DNA of 64,000 nucleotides from Pseudomonadota bacterium. GTDB taxonomy: Bacteria > Myxococcota_A > UBA9160 > SZUA-336. The stretch spans positions 1 to 64,000 of the forward strand of contig QJZC01000033.1 of assembly GCA_003247575.1 (NCBI GenBank). The letters run 5' to 3'. Shown here in pieces: positions 9,390 through 17,453 of the stretch. The stretch's first letter is position 1, and every line of letters starts with the position of its first letter. The notes under the pieces were generated by a model that was given only the letters and a program-made list of their open reading frames with translations, did no database searches and was not told the DNA's origin. Position numbers and translations under genes: made by a program.

Positions 9390-10540
9390 ACCGCGCCCCA
9401 GGAGCGCTCCCCGCGCGGTCGGTCGAACAACGCCCTCGACAGCTGCTCGATTCGATCTGCCGTTCGAAAATGTGTGGTACGCGCGCAGTGTGCGGAGGCA
9501 GCTTCGAGAGCGGCGGGCAGAGACTCACTCAAGCAAACCTCGAGGCGCGACAGGCGCACGCGCGCGAAGCGCGCTCCTGTGTTCCCACTCGCATGGAAGT
9601 GTGCCAACAGGCCGAGCGTATCGGCGACCAGCTCACCGCGAGCTGGCTTCTGGAGCTCCACCAAGCTCAGCAGCTTCTCGATCGCCGACATGGCGACGAG
9701 CATCTGGTCGGCCTGGATCGCCGCCACACCCACCTCGAACAGCGCCTGACTGACGAAGATCGCTGTCCCCTCCACACGCGAGGTACTGACGGCCTGCACG
9801 ACCGCGAGCGGGATCGCCTCCTGATCCATGACACAAGCGACCCTTCCCAGCTTCGAGAGCGCACGCAGAGCGACGATCAAGTCGGCGTGGCGCAATAGCT
9901 TGGGCTGTTCCTCGGCGCGCGCTTCATAGCGCAGCACGATCCCCTGTAGAATGCGGGTTGCACTCGCGACGTTCTGACCGTTTCCACGCAGGGGAGCTCC
10001 GAGCACGATGTCCATCACACCGAGCACGAGATCTTCGAATCCATCACCGCCGTACCTCGGGTGTCGGTAGACGCGCGCGCTGAGGTTCTGCAGGGACTCG
10101 AGCACGAGCTCCTTCTCGCGGCCCGGCTGGCTCTGGCGACCCAGATCGACCAGATCGTCGAGCGAAGCTTCGATGAGCCGCCCAGTCTTCGGAACCTTGC
10201 GCCCTACCTCGCGCTCGAGTGCTCGCACGATCGCTAGACGCCGGCCATAACGGCTGAGAATCCGGAACACCGTGTAGACGGTGGTCAAAACGATGATTCC
10301 GAGAATGCCTGTCCAAGTGATCCGGGTGCTCCCCGGCGAGAGCCGAGGCGCAAAGATGCCGAGCAGTGAGATCGCGATCGCGAACAGCACCGGCACCGTC
10401 AGATCCGCGAGCAGTCGCCCCCAGCGCTTGCTCACCACCCGGCGCACCTCGGGGGGAAGCGTCTGCAACACCACTGCGGGGACTCCGACCATGAATGCAA
10501 TCAGGGTCGTGAGAGCATCGTATGGGACGTCGCCGGACAT
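9386..10540 (-). CDS. Membrane protein of unknown function, third gene of the kinase operon
   Basis: A 384-residue protein with three N-terminal hydrophobic segments (around TTLIAFMVGVPAVVLQTL, VPVLFAIAISLLGIF and ILGIIVLTTVYTVF) followed by a soluble, mostly helical region of about 270 residues. The soluble part has alternating Leu/Ala helices like an armadillo or TPR fold but no repeat I can define. The gene begins three bases after the receiver gene ends, so it is probably co-transcribed with the sensor kinase and receiver. It is a plausible membrane target or output of that pathway. No family was recognised. Confidence 0.75.
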   Translation of the reverse strand: MSGDVPYDALTTLIAFMVGVPAVVLQTLPPEVRRVVSKRWGRLLADLTVPVLFAIAISLLGIFAPRLSPGSTRITWTGILGIIVLTTVYTVFRILSRYGRRLAIVRALEREVGRKVPKTGRLIEASLDDLVDLGRQSQPGREKELVLESLQNLSARVYRHPRYGGDGFEDLVLGVMDIVLGAPLRGNGQNVASATRILQGIVLRYEARAEEQPKLLRHADLIVALRALSKLGRVACVMDQEAIPLAVVQAVSTSRVEGTAIFVSQALFEVGVAAIQADQMLVAMSAIEKLLSLVELQKPARGELVADTLGLLAHFHASGNTGARFARVRLSRLEVCLSESLPAALEAASAHCARTTHFRTADRIEQLSRALFDRPRGERSWGAV

Positions 10541-10543
10541 CTG

Positions 10544-11098
10544 CTAGCTCGCGCTCGACCCACTGCGGCCGCCGCCCGGGTCCAGAGTCCCGAGTGGGGG
10601 CGGCGGCTCGCCCGGCTCGAGCGGAGCGGGCTGCTCGAGCAGCCGTTCGATCAGCTCGTCGAGCACGGTGTCCGCGAGGTCGGCATTCTTCTCCTGAGAG
10701 ACCGTCACGCGAAGCTCCTCCAGGTACGGAGCGATCTCGTGGCGCGTCTCGACCGTGAACACACCGATCCTCTCCGGACGAACCCAGTCGGGCGGATCAG
10801 CCGGGTAGATCGCCTGATCCGCTTCGAGTAGCCAATACAAGAGCTTCAGTCCCAGCTGCGCGCTCACCTTGTTCGATCCCGTGCGGCGATAGTGCTTGCG
10901 CCACCTGAGATCGCTCCCCGGCGGTAGGCGCACGTCGAGAATCATGGCATCGAAGCGTTCCGCCAGGATCAGGTTGACCGCAGTGGTCACGTCCTCGGCC
11001 AGGGTCAAGTCGCACGTCCCCTTGAAGAAGACGGGGCCGCAGAGATTCGCGAGCTCTAGGCGCGCGCTGTCTTCTACCCACAGCACCTTGGGTTTCAT
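10544..11098 (-). CDS. Response-regulator receiver-like protein
   Basis: A 184-residue protein that begins with a receiver fold: VLWVEDSARLEL holds the acidic pair, DAMILDVRLPPG the phosphoacceptor Asp, and GVFTVETRHEI the Thr switch region. The usual conserved Lys after the Thr is not evident. An insert rich in aromatic residues (LLYWLLEADQAIYPADPPDW) lies between the phosphoacceptor and switch regions. There is no DNA-binding domain, and the tail is proline and glycine rich. Its ATG overlaps the kinase stop by four bases (ATGA), so the two are translationally coupled. It probably receives phosphate from that kinase and acts by protein contact. Confidence 0.8.
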   Translation of the reverse strand: MKPKVLWVEDSARLELANLCGPVFFKGTCDLTLAEDVTTAVNLILAERFDAMILDVRLPPGSDLRWRKHYRRTGSNKVSAQLGLKLLYWLLEADQAIYPADPPDWVRPERIGVFTVETRHEIAPYLEELRVTVSQEKNADLADTVLDELIERLLEQPAPLEPGEPPPPLGTLDPGGGRSGSSAS

Positions 11099-12606
11099 CC
11101 AGCCTCCGGAAGCTTGAGGGTGACCTTGGTCAGAAAGGGATTGCGGTAGTAGGCATCGTCGTCCACGCGCAATCCCGTGAGATGTGCGGGCTGGCTCTCG
11201 ACGATCAGCTCCCCGCCGTGCGCGAGTGCGACACGCTGCGTGTCTGTCAGGCCGATCCCAGTCCCGAGTCGTCCTCGATCGGTCGACCACTTGCCGCGAT
11301 ATCCCATCTGGTAGATCAAGCCGCGATCCACCTCGTCGTGCGTGATGGGCACGCCCCAACTCTCGAAATCGAAGCAGACCATGCTGTCACGCTCCTCGGT
11401 ACGAATCGAGACCCAAGGAGGATTGCCCCGATCGCGCCGCCACGAGTATTTGATGGCGTTGTGCAGCAGATTCGCGAGCGCGCGAGAGATGTCCCGCTCA
11501 CAGCCGAACACGAACAGGTTGCGCGGTCGATCCCTCCAGTGGATCTCCACGTGTGAGCTACGAGCGAACTCTGCGAGCTGCGACAGCGCATTCTGCATCA
11601 AGCTCACGACCCCGAGACGCTCGCGATGCTCGCGTGGGCGCATCTCGGCCGTGATGAAATCGCGCAGAGCACGCAGCGTGAAATCCATCTGGATGACGGT
11701 GGCCCGCGTGGTGAGCACGTCGGCGAAGCACACGACGCGCTGCAGCTGCTGCGCCAGCCGCAGGACGTCGCGCAGGGGCTCGCGCGGCACCCGCCTGGGC
11801 TGCACCACGCGACAGAGTGCGACGATCGCCGCCGCGCTCGTGCGCAGAGTGGGATTGCGCAGCTCCTCGATCGGGATGCGCAGGCGATATTCCAGCAGCA
11901 ATCCGATCTGATCCTGTAGCTGCCGCCACTGTGCGGGCTCCAGTGCCTCACAGCGCCGATCCGGATCGCCGGACTGAAGCAACCGCTCGAGCGCCTGGGC
12001 GAGCGCGTGCGCCACGCGCTCGATCTGCTCGTCGATCTGATGCGTTGCGTATCCGTCCAGATCGGACTCGCTCATGTCACTCGGAGCCAATGCTCCCGCC
12101 GCAGCAGCCAAGGTCTGATTGACCATCAGCAAGGTGGAGGTGTTGGCGTGGAGAATCCGACCGATGTCGAGAGTCAACTCCTCGACCTTCTCCTGGAGCG
12201 CGTAGCTGCGCTCCCCCGCATCGTGCTCGTCGGTGATGTCTACCATGCAGCCTACGAACCCGATCAGACTGCCATCGCCCTCGGAACGCAGCGGGCGCAG
12301 ACAGTCCTCGACGAACACGTCGTTCCCAGCGATCCGAAAGTGCACCACCGAGCGCTCGAAGCCAGCGCCGCCGGCCTCGGCCTCGAGCGCCGCCTTCACC
12401 AGATCCGCGTGGCCGTCGAGATCGACATGCAGGTCGTGGATCGAGCCCACGATAGGCCCCTCGAGGGGAAGCCGGAAGATCTCCCTCGCACTCCGGTTGC
12501 AGGCCAGCAGACACCCGTCCTCGGCGATCACATAGACCCCGATCGGGAGCTGCATCAGGTCGATGCGCTCCAGCAGGTCGTGCATGGAGTCGGGGCGATC
12601 CACCAT
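11095..12606 (-). CDS. PAS-domain sensor histidine kinase
   Basis: A 503-residue cytoplasmic protein. Residues about 10-130 form a PAS domain (MQLPIGVYVIAEDGCLLACN, with VGCMVDITDEHDA at its C-terminal edge). A long helical region follows with a possible phosphoacceptor (DIGRILHANTSTL), and a HATPase domain ends it (N box ALANLLHNAIKYSW, G box GTGIGLTDTQRVAL). No transmembrane segment is seen, so it should sense an internal signal. The region between PAS and ATPase is unusually long for a simple dimerisation domain. It is first in an operon with a receiver and a membrane protein, and is divergent from the YkvA-type gene across 195 bp. Confidence 0.88.
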   Translation of the reverse strand: MVDRPDSMHDLLERIDLMQLPIGVYVIAEDGCLLACNRSAREIFRLPLEGPIVGSIHDLHVDLDGHADLVKAALEAEAGGAGFERSVVHFRIAGNDVFVEDCLRPLRSEGDGSLIGFVGCMVDITDEHDAGERSYALQEKVEELTLDIGRILHANTSTLLMVNQTLAAAAGALAPSDMSESDLDGYATHQIDEQIERVAHALAQALERLLQSGDPDRRCEALEPAQWRQLQDQIGLLLEYRLRIPIEELRNPTLRTSAAAIVALCRVVQPRRVPREPLRDVLRLAQQLQRVVCFADVLTTRATVIQMDFTLRALRDFITAEMRPREHRERLGVVSLMQNALSQLAEFARSSHVEIHWRDRPRNLFVFGCERDISRALANLLHNAIKYSWRRDRGNPPWVSIRTEERDSMVCFDFESWGVPITHDEVDRGLIYQMGYRGKWSTDRGRLGTGIGLTDTQRVALAHGGELIVESQPAHLTGLRVDDDAYYRNPFLTKVTLKLPEAG

Positions 12607-12801
12607 CGGTTCCCCTACGGCGTGTCTGGACCTTGCGCGTCCGGACCTGCGGGGCCGGGCCGGACGATCCCCGGACCGCCATCGAGGCCGCCACGCTTCC
12701 GATCGCCGAGCCGATCGGAGCCGGCGCCAGCGAGCCGGGCGAATCTAGCAGACATCCTCGACTCTGGTGTAGGCTGCGGACAACTCGTAGAAGGGAGATC
12801 C

Positions 12802-13359
12802 ATGGGCCTGCGAATCACACTCGATCTGAGCGACGGCGATCTGCAGCACTTCCGCAGGGCGATCCAGACGGCCAAGGACACCCTGTCCGAGGTCGGCGAG
12901 CCAGCCGTGATCAAGTCCGCCCAGGAGCTCATCGAACGGGTCCGGGCCAAGCAGGTTCCGGCGTTCGTGAGTGAGCGCGTCGAGCAGCTTGCTCTGTTTC
13001 TCGAGATGGTCCAGAGCGACGTCTGGCGCATCCCGCCCGAAGTCCGGACGCGCGTGCTGAGCGCTCTCGCCTACTTCAGCGACCCCCACGACATCATTCC
13101 GGACGATATTCCCGGTGTCGGCTTCCTCGACGATGCCATCATGGTCGAGCTCGTGCTGCGCGAGCTCAAGCACCAGATCGACGCGTACCGTGACTTCAAG
13201 TCATTCGGCTCGACCGACAAGGAAGGGCGCACGAGCGGCACGATCGACGAGGAGAAATTCCGCGAGCGGCGCGAGGCTCTCGGCAAACGCGCGCGCCGCC
13301 GAGAACGGCGAGACCGCGAGCGAGCGGGAATGCGAGGTACGAAGATCTCGCTCTGGTGA
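12802..13359 (+). CDS. DUF1232 (YkvA-type) protein
   Basis: A 185-residue protein whose middle carries the DUF1232 signature, ALAYFSDPHDIIPDDIPGVGFLDDA. Its N-terminal half is helical and its C-terminus is strongly basic (KRARRRERRDRERAG). The family is widespread and of unknown function, often with short membrane-associated helices. The start is ATG 12802, preceded by AAGGGAG. It is divergent from the sensor kinase and convergent with the neighbouring membrane protein, with a one-base gap between the two stops. Confidence 0.8.
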   Translation: MGLRITLDLSDGDLQHFRRAIQTAKDTLSEVGEPAVIKSAQELIERVRAKQVPAFVSERVEQLALFLEMVQSDVWRIPPEVRTRVLSALAYFSDPHDIIPDDIPGVGFLDDAIMVELVLRELKHQIDAYRDFKSFGSTDKEGRTSGTIDEEKFRERREALGKRARRRERRDRERAGMRGTKISLW

Positions 13360-13360
13360 G

Positions 13361-14080
13361 CTAGGGACGAGGCGAGCGGGCGGGCTCGCCCGCCATCAGC
13401 CGATCGACCATCGACATCTTCCGCCAGATCTTGTCCGAGAGCCCCTGGACCAGCCGTTCGAGGCTCTCGACGTAGTCGAGCACGACCCGGTCCTCGAGTT
13501 CGTTCACATAGAGTGCAGCCACCTTCGAGAGCAGCGCGAGCAGCTCGCTGCAGTAGTCCAGGTAGCGGTAAAGGTCGTACAGCGACATCGTGCGCGGGGA
13601 CGACGCCGTATCCACGCCGGTCAACCGCGGATCCTTGGGGTCCTTGACCAGCTGGTGCATGTCCACCATATGCGCCATCACGCGCAGCTCCCGGATCGCT
13701 CGCACGGCGCGCGCGCGCTTGACTCGACTCTCGCTCGTGACCAGGAAGAACATCGCGGCCCCGATCAGCGCGACGCTGCTGATCACGGCCTCGAAGCTCT
13801 GGACGATGTCCGGAATCTCGATCCCACCGAGGCTCAGCGGAATGTCCTGCACGACCACGACGAGTAGCCCGACCATCAGGAGGATCAGTGCGGTCACGGC
13901 GATCCGCAGAGGAATCAGGGGCCCTCGGATCCACTCGGTGCGCAGCTGCGCCTTGCGCGCCACACCGGCAACTTCCTCCGCAAAGCGACTCAGATTCGAG
14001 GTGGGAAAGCGTTCCTGAATGCGGCGCTGCAGGCGTTCCGTCGTCTCGACGATCTCGCGCGGGTCTAGGATCCGGGCCAT
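13361..14080 (-). CDS. Two-helix membrane protein of unknown function
   Basis: A 239-residue protein: a soluble N-terminal segment of about 50 residues, two closely spaced transmembrane helices (IAVTALILLMVGLLVVVVQ and AVISSVALIGAAMFFLV), then a long cytoplasmic helical region. The start is ATG 14080 (MARILDPREIVE). The open frame continues upstream to 14641, but that part is low-complexity antisense to purM and is not credible. No family was recognised. Confidence 0.7.
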   Translation of the reverse strand: MARILDPREIVETTERLQRRIQERFPTSNLSRFAEEVAGVARKAQLRTEWIRGPLIPLRIAVTALILLMVGLLVVVVQDIPLSLGGIEIPDIVQSFEAVISSVALIGAAMFFLVTSESRVKRARAVRAIRELRVMAHMVDMHQLVKDPKDPRLTGVDTASSPRTMSLYDLYRYLDYCSELLALLSKVAALYVNELEDRVVLDYVESLERLVQGLSDKIWRKMSMVDRLMAGEPARSPRP

Positions 14081-14223
14081 GGGGATTGGGACCTCACCTC
14101 GGCGGCCAGAAGCGGGTGAAAGCTCCCCGCGCGCTGGCCACCGAGCGCATCCCTGAGTACGACTTTCGCAGCACGGGTCAAGGGGCGCGCGCTTTGGCCT
14201 TGAGCTGGCACCAGGAGTCGCAT

Positions 14224-14364
14224 ATGCTTCGCCGCGCCATGAGAAAATCAACCAAGCTTCCGCATCGAAACCGTCGCCGCAGCATTCGGCACCGAGCCAA
14301 GCGCAAGGCGAAGCACCGGCGAGTGCGCCTACGCCGAAGCAAGGGCGAGAGCCGCTTCCCATAG
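14224..14364 (+). CDS. Very small, highly basic protein
   Basis: A 46-residue frame in which almost half of the residues are Arg or Lys (KSTKLPHRNRRRSIRHRAK and following). AGGAG lies six bases before the ATG, the best ribosome site in this neighbourhood. It sits just upstream of purM. The composition is that of a small ribosome- or RNA-binding protein, but GC-rich sequence can give arginine-rich frames by chance. No family is assigned. Confidence 0.4.
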   Translation: MLRRAMRKSTKLPHRNRRRSIRHRAKRKAKHRRVRLRRSKGESRFP

Positions 14365-14447
14365 CCGAGCCGCCCATGGGATCCGACTCCCCCCTAGAGG
14401 GATCCGAGCCCCAGGGATCCGAGCTCAGCCAGGAATCGAAATCCCCG

Positions 14448-15548
14448 ATGGGATCGAGCCTGTACGCGAAGAGTGGCGTCGACACTGGAGAGGCCGAGCA
14501 CGCACTGTCACGCCTGCTGCTCGAGCTCGCTCCAACGCAGGTGTTCGGCACCCCGAGCGAGACGGGTGTGGGCCGCTCTGCAGCGGTGATCCGAGTGGGT
14601 CCCGTGCGGCTCGCCCTCACCATGAATGGCGTCGGCACCAAGCTCCTGGTCGCACAGGCAGCCCACAGCTACGACGCGGTAGGCATCGATTGCGTCGCGC
14701 TCAACGTCAACAATCTGCTCGGGGTCGGCGCTACACCGCTCGCGATGCTGGACTACATTGGCTGCGAGGAGGCGGATCCAGAGATCTTCACGATTCTCGG
14801 CCGTTCGCTCGCGGACGCGGCTCGCCTGGCCGAGGTGAGCATCATCGGCGGCGAGACGGCTCAGGTGCGCGACATGTTGCGCGGATCTGCTCCCGGGCGG
14901 GGTCTCGACATGGTCGGGGTCGCGATCGGGCTGGTTCCCGAGGGCGATCTTCTGGATGGATCGCGTATCGAACCCGGTGATCGCGTGATCGGACTGGCCT
15001 CGAACGGGATCCATTCGAACGGCTTCTCGCTCGCGCGCACCGTGCTGCTCGGTCGGTTCGAGCTCGGCTGCCAGATGCCGGAGTTCGGGCACACCTTGGC
15101 GGAAGAGCTGCTGCGCCCTGCGGCCATCTACGTCGAGGAGCTGCGCGCTCTACGCGAGGCGGGGATCGACGTCAAAGCCGCTGCTCACATCAGCGGAGAC
15201 GGGATGCTCAATCTGCATCGTGTCGAGGCTCCGGTCGGGTTCGAGCTGACCGCGCTGCCCGCAGCGCCGCCGATCTTTCGGGTCATCGAAGAGGTTGGAA
15301 AAATCGATCGCGCCGAGATGCGAGTCGTCTTCAACATGGGGGTCGGATTCGCACTCGTGGTTCCGCCAGGTGAAGCCGACCGCGCACTCGAGGTGCTGTC
15401 GGGCTGCTCGCACGCGGCTTGGTGTATCGGCCATGCCGTGGCCGACGCAGAACGTCGCATCTGGATTCCCAGCGAGGGGCTGGTCGGCAGCTCCAAGCAG
15501 TTCATGCGCGATACCGCCGAAGCGACGCGAGCCGCAGCCAGCTCGTGA
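14448..15548 (+). CDS. purM: Phosphoribosylformylglycinamidine cyclo-ligase (AIR synthetase)
   Basis: A 366-residue PurM of the purine pathway, converting FGAM to AIR with ATP. It has the glycine-rich ATP-binding segment LTMNGVGTKLLVA, DCVALNVNNLLGVGATPLAMLDY, GGETAQVRDML, and ASNGIHSNGFSLAR. I chose ATG 14448 because YAKSGVDTGEA then aligns with the usual N-terminus. An ATG at 14376 is in frame but adds a repetitive Ser/Glu stretch. Neither start has a good Shine-Dalgarno. The stop overlaps the tgt start by four bases. Confidence 0.93.
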   Translation: MGSSLYAKSGVDTGEAEHALSRLLLELAPTQVFGTPSETGVGRSAAVIRVGPVRLALTMNGVGTKLLVAQAAHSYDAVGIDCVALNVNNLLGVGATPLAMLDYIGCEEADPEIFTILGRSLADAARLAEVSIIGGETAQVRDMLRGSAPGRGLDMVGVAIGLVPEGDLLDGSRIEPGDRVIGLASNGIHSNGFSLARTVLLGRFELGCQMPEFGHTLAEELLRPAAIYVEELRALREAGIDVKAAAHISGDGMLNLHRVEAPVGFELTALPAAPPIFRVIEEVGKIDRAEMRVVFNMGVGFALVVPPGEADRALEVLSGCSHAAWCIGHAVADAERRIWIPSEGLVGSSKQFMRDTAEATRAAASS

Positions 15549-16660
15549 TTCGCTTCTCGCTCGAGTCCCAGGATGGACAGGCACGCGCGGGACGCTTGAT
15601 CACCTCGCGCGGCCTCGTGGAAACGCCGGTCTTCATGCCAGTAGGTACGCGCGCGGCCGTGCGCGGAATGACGCCGGATCAGCTCGCGCAGGCCGGGGCC
15701 GAGATTCTGCTCGCCAATACCTACCACCTATGGCTGCAGCCGGGCGAGCGCCTCGTCGAGAAGGCAGGGGGTCTGCACACCTTCATGAATTGGGGTGGGC
15801 CGATCCTGACGGACTCCGGGGGTTTCCAGGTCTTCAGCCTCCCGAAGAAGACCATCTCGTCCGAGGGAGTACGCTTCTATCCTCCAGAGCGGAAGAGCGA
15901 AGCTCTCCTGCTCACTCCCGAGCGCGCGATCGAGATCCAACACGCGCTCGGAGCGGACATGATCATGCCGCTCGACGAATGCACCCCGCACCCCGCCGAC
16001 CACTCTCTCGCCGCCCGCGGCGTGGAGCACACCATCGCCTGGCTGCGGCGCTCCATCGAGGCACACCGGGGTCACGACGCGACCTTGTTCGGCATCGTGC
16101 AGGGATCCGTCTATCCCGATCTGCGTAGTCACTGCGCGACTGAGCTGGTCCAGCTGGACTTGCCTGCCTATGCCATCGGTGGGGTCTCGGTCGGAGAAGG
16201 CCACGCAGCACTCGCGAAGATCGTGCGTGTGACCGCTCCGATGCTGCCGGGCGAGCGTCCGCGGTATCTGATGGGGGTAGGGCTACCCGAGGATCTGCTG
16301 GTCGCCGTCCAGCACGGCATGGACATGTTCGACTGCGTGATCCCGACCCGCTATGCGCGCTCGGCGACGTTGTTCACCCGGCGCGGCCGCATCCGCATGA
16401 CGCGCCGTGCATACCGAAACGACTTCTACCCGATCGATGTGTCTTGCACCTGCTATGCGTGCAGTCAGTTCACTCGTGCCTATCTGCATCACCTCTACAC
16501 GACCAACGAGATTCTCGGCACCGTGCTCGGCGCGATCCACAATGTGAGCTTCTACCTCCGCCTGATGCGCGACATGCGCGAGGCGATCGTCGAGAAGCGC
16601 TTCGAGCGCTTCCGGGGAGAGTTTTTGGCAGACTACACGGGTAGCGAAGCCAAGCCGTAG
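15545..16660 (+). CDS. tgt: tRNA-guanine(34) transglycosylase (queuine tRNA-ribosyltransferase)
   Basis: A 371-residue enzyme that exchanges guanine-34 for the queuosine precursor in tRNAs with GUN anticodons. It shows the N-terminal GRLITSRGLVETPVFMPVGT, the substrate-binding LTDSGGFQVFSL, GIVQGSVYPDLR, GGVSVGEG, the catalytic MFDCVIPTRYARSA, and a C-terminal zinc site (SCTCYACSQFTRAYLHHL). The start is GTG 15545, overlapping the purM stop as GTGA, so translation is probably coupled. Length is normal. Confidence 0.96.
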   Translation: MIRFSLESQDGQARAGRLITSRGLVETPVFMPVGTRAAVRGMTPDQLAQAGAEILLANTYHLWLQPGERLVEKAGGLHTFMNWGGPILTDSGGFQVFSLPKKTISSEGVRFYPPERKSEALLLTPERAIEIQHALGADMIMPLDECTPHPADHSLAARGVEHTIAWLRRSIEAHRGHDATLFGIVQGSVYPDLRSHCATELVQLDLPAYAIGGVSVGEGHAALAKIVRVTAPMLPGERPRYLMGVGLPEDLLVAVQHGMDMFDCVIPTRYARSATLFTRRGRIRMTRRAYRNDFYPIDVSCTCYACSQFTRAYLHHLYTTNEILGTVLGAIHNVSFYLRLMRDMREAIVEKRFERFRGEFLADYTGSEAKP

Positions 16661-16781
16661 CACCCTTCGGCCGAGGTCGGGCTTCGAGGCTCAACCGGTG
16701 CTCGAGTCGGGTGCATCCAGACTCCACCACAGTCGAAGGTCAGAGATGCTCGAGGGCCATGTCCGTCTCCGCCGACCTGCG

Positions 16782-17453
16782 ATGAACGACAGAGTCCCGA
16801 TCCGAAGAGTTCTCTCTCTCGGATCGAGACGGCTCCGATTCGGGTGGATCTGCTGCCTGCTGGCGCTTCTGTGCTGTGGTGGCCCCGACGATCCGCCGGG
16901 GCTCCGAAAGCATCGCGACCCGGACTTCAGCTTCCTGTACCCGGAGAGCTGGGAGCTGACGCACGACACTTTCGAGCTCGAGACTCCGGATTCGCGCGTC
17001 CTCATCCTGCGAGCTCCTGGCGACGCCGTGATCATGCTGCACCGATTCACGCCCCCGCTCGGCTGGACCTTGAAGGAGTTCGTCAAGGAGTTCAGCGCGC
17101 AGCGTTCGCGCCGAGCGATGCGCACCGGCAAGGTGCGTGCGCGCAACCTGCGGGAGTCATCCGTCAGCGTGGCTCCGCGCGGCCGCCCGCTCCAGGGCCT
17201 GCGGCAAGAGTTCGTGCTCGAAGACGACGGCGTAACCTCGGAGCAAACCTCTCTGTTCTTCGTGATCGAGCGGGATCGGGCGCAGATCTTTGTGAGCGCG
17301 CACGGGCCCACCCGGCGCATCAGCGAGCTCGGCGCAGACCTGCGCACCGTTTTGAGCTCTCTCCGCGGCGGCGCGATCGCCAGCGGAGCAGCCGCACAGT
17401 CACCAGCGGCGGGCGCGAGCATCGTCGGAGTCGAAGGGAGTCCAGGAACGTGA
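16782..17453 (+). CDS. Putative exported lipoprotein, unknown function
   Basis: A 223-residue protein with a basic N-terminus, a hydrophobic stretch (WICCLLALLCC) and a Cys pair that could be a lipidation site, though the lipobox LLC-C is not standard. The mature part (about residue 35 on) reads like a small alpha/beta fold (FSFLYPESWELTHDTFEL, VIMLHRFTPPLGW) similar in style to exported PsbP-like or DUF1795-type proteins; this is impression only. The start is ATG 16782. An in-frame start at 16698 adds a charged leader. It overlaps the GNAT-HAD gene by GTGA. Confidence 0.7.
   Translation: MNDRVPIRRVLSLGSRRLRFGWICCLLALLCCGGPDDPPGLRKHRDPDFSFLYPESWELTHDTFELETPDSRVLILRAPGDAVIMLHRFTPPLGWTLKEFVKEFSAQRSRRAMRTGKVRARNLRESSVSVAPRGRPLQGLRQEFVLEDDGVTSEQTSLFFVIERDRAQIFVSAHGPTRRISELGADLRTVLSSLRGGAIASGAAAQSPAAGASIVGVEGSPGT

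Noticed and set aside
14376..14447. Longer purM start at ATG 14376
   Set aside because: It adds a repetitive Ser/Glu stretch not found in the family and has no ribosome site.
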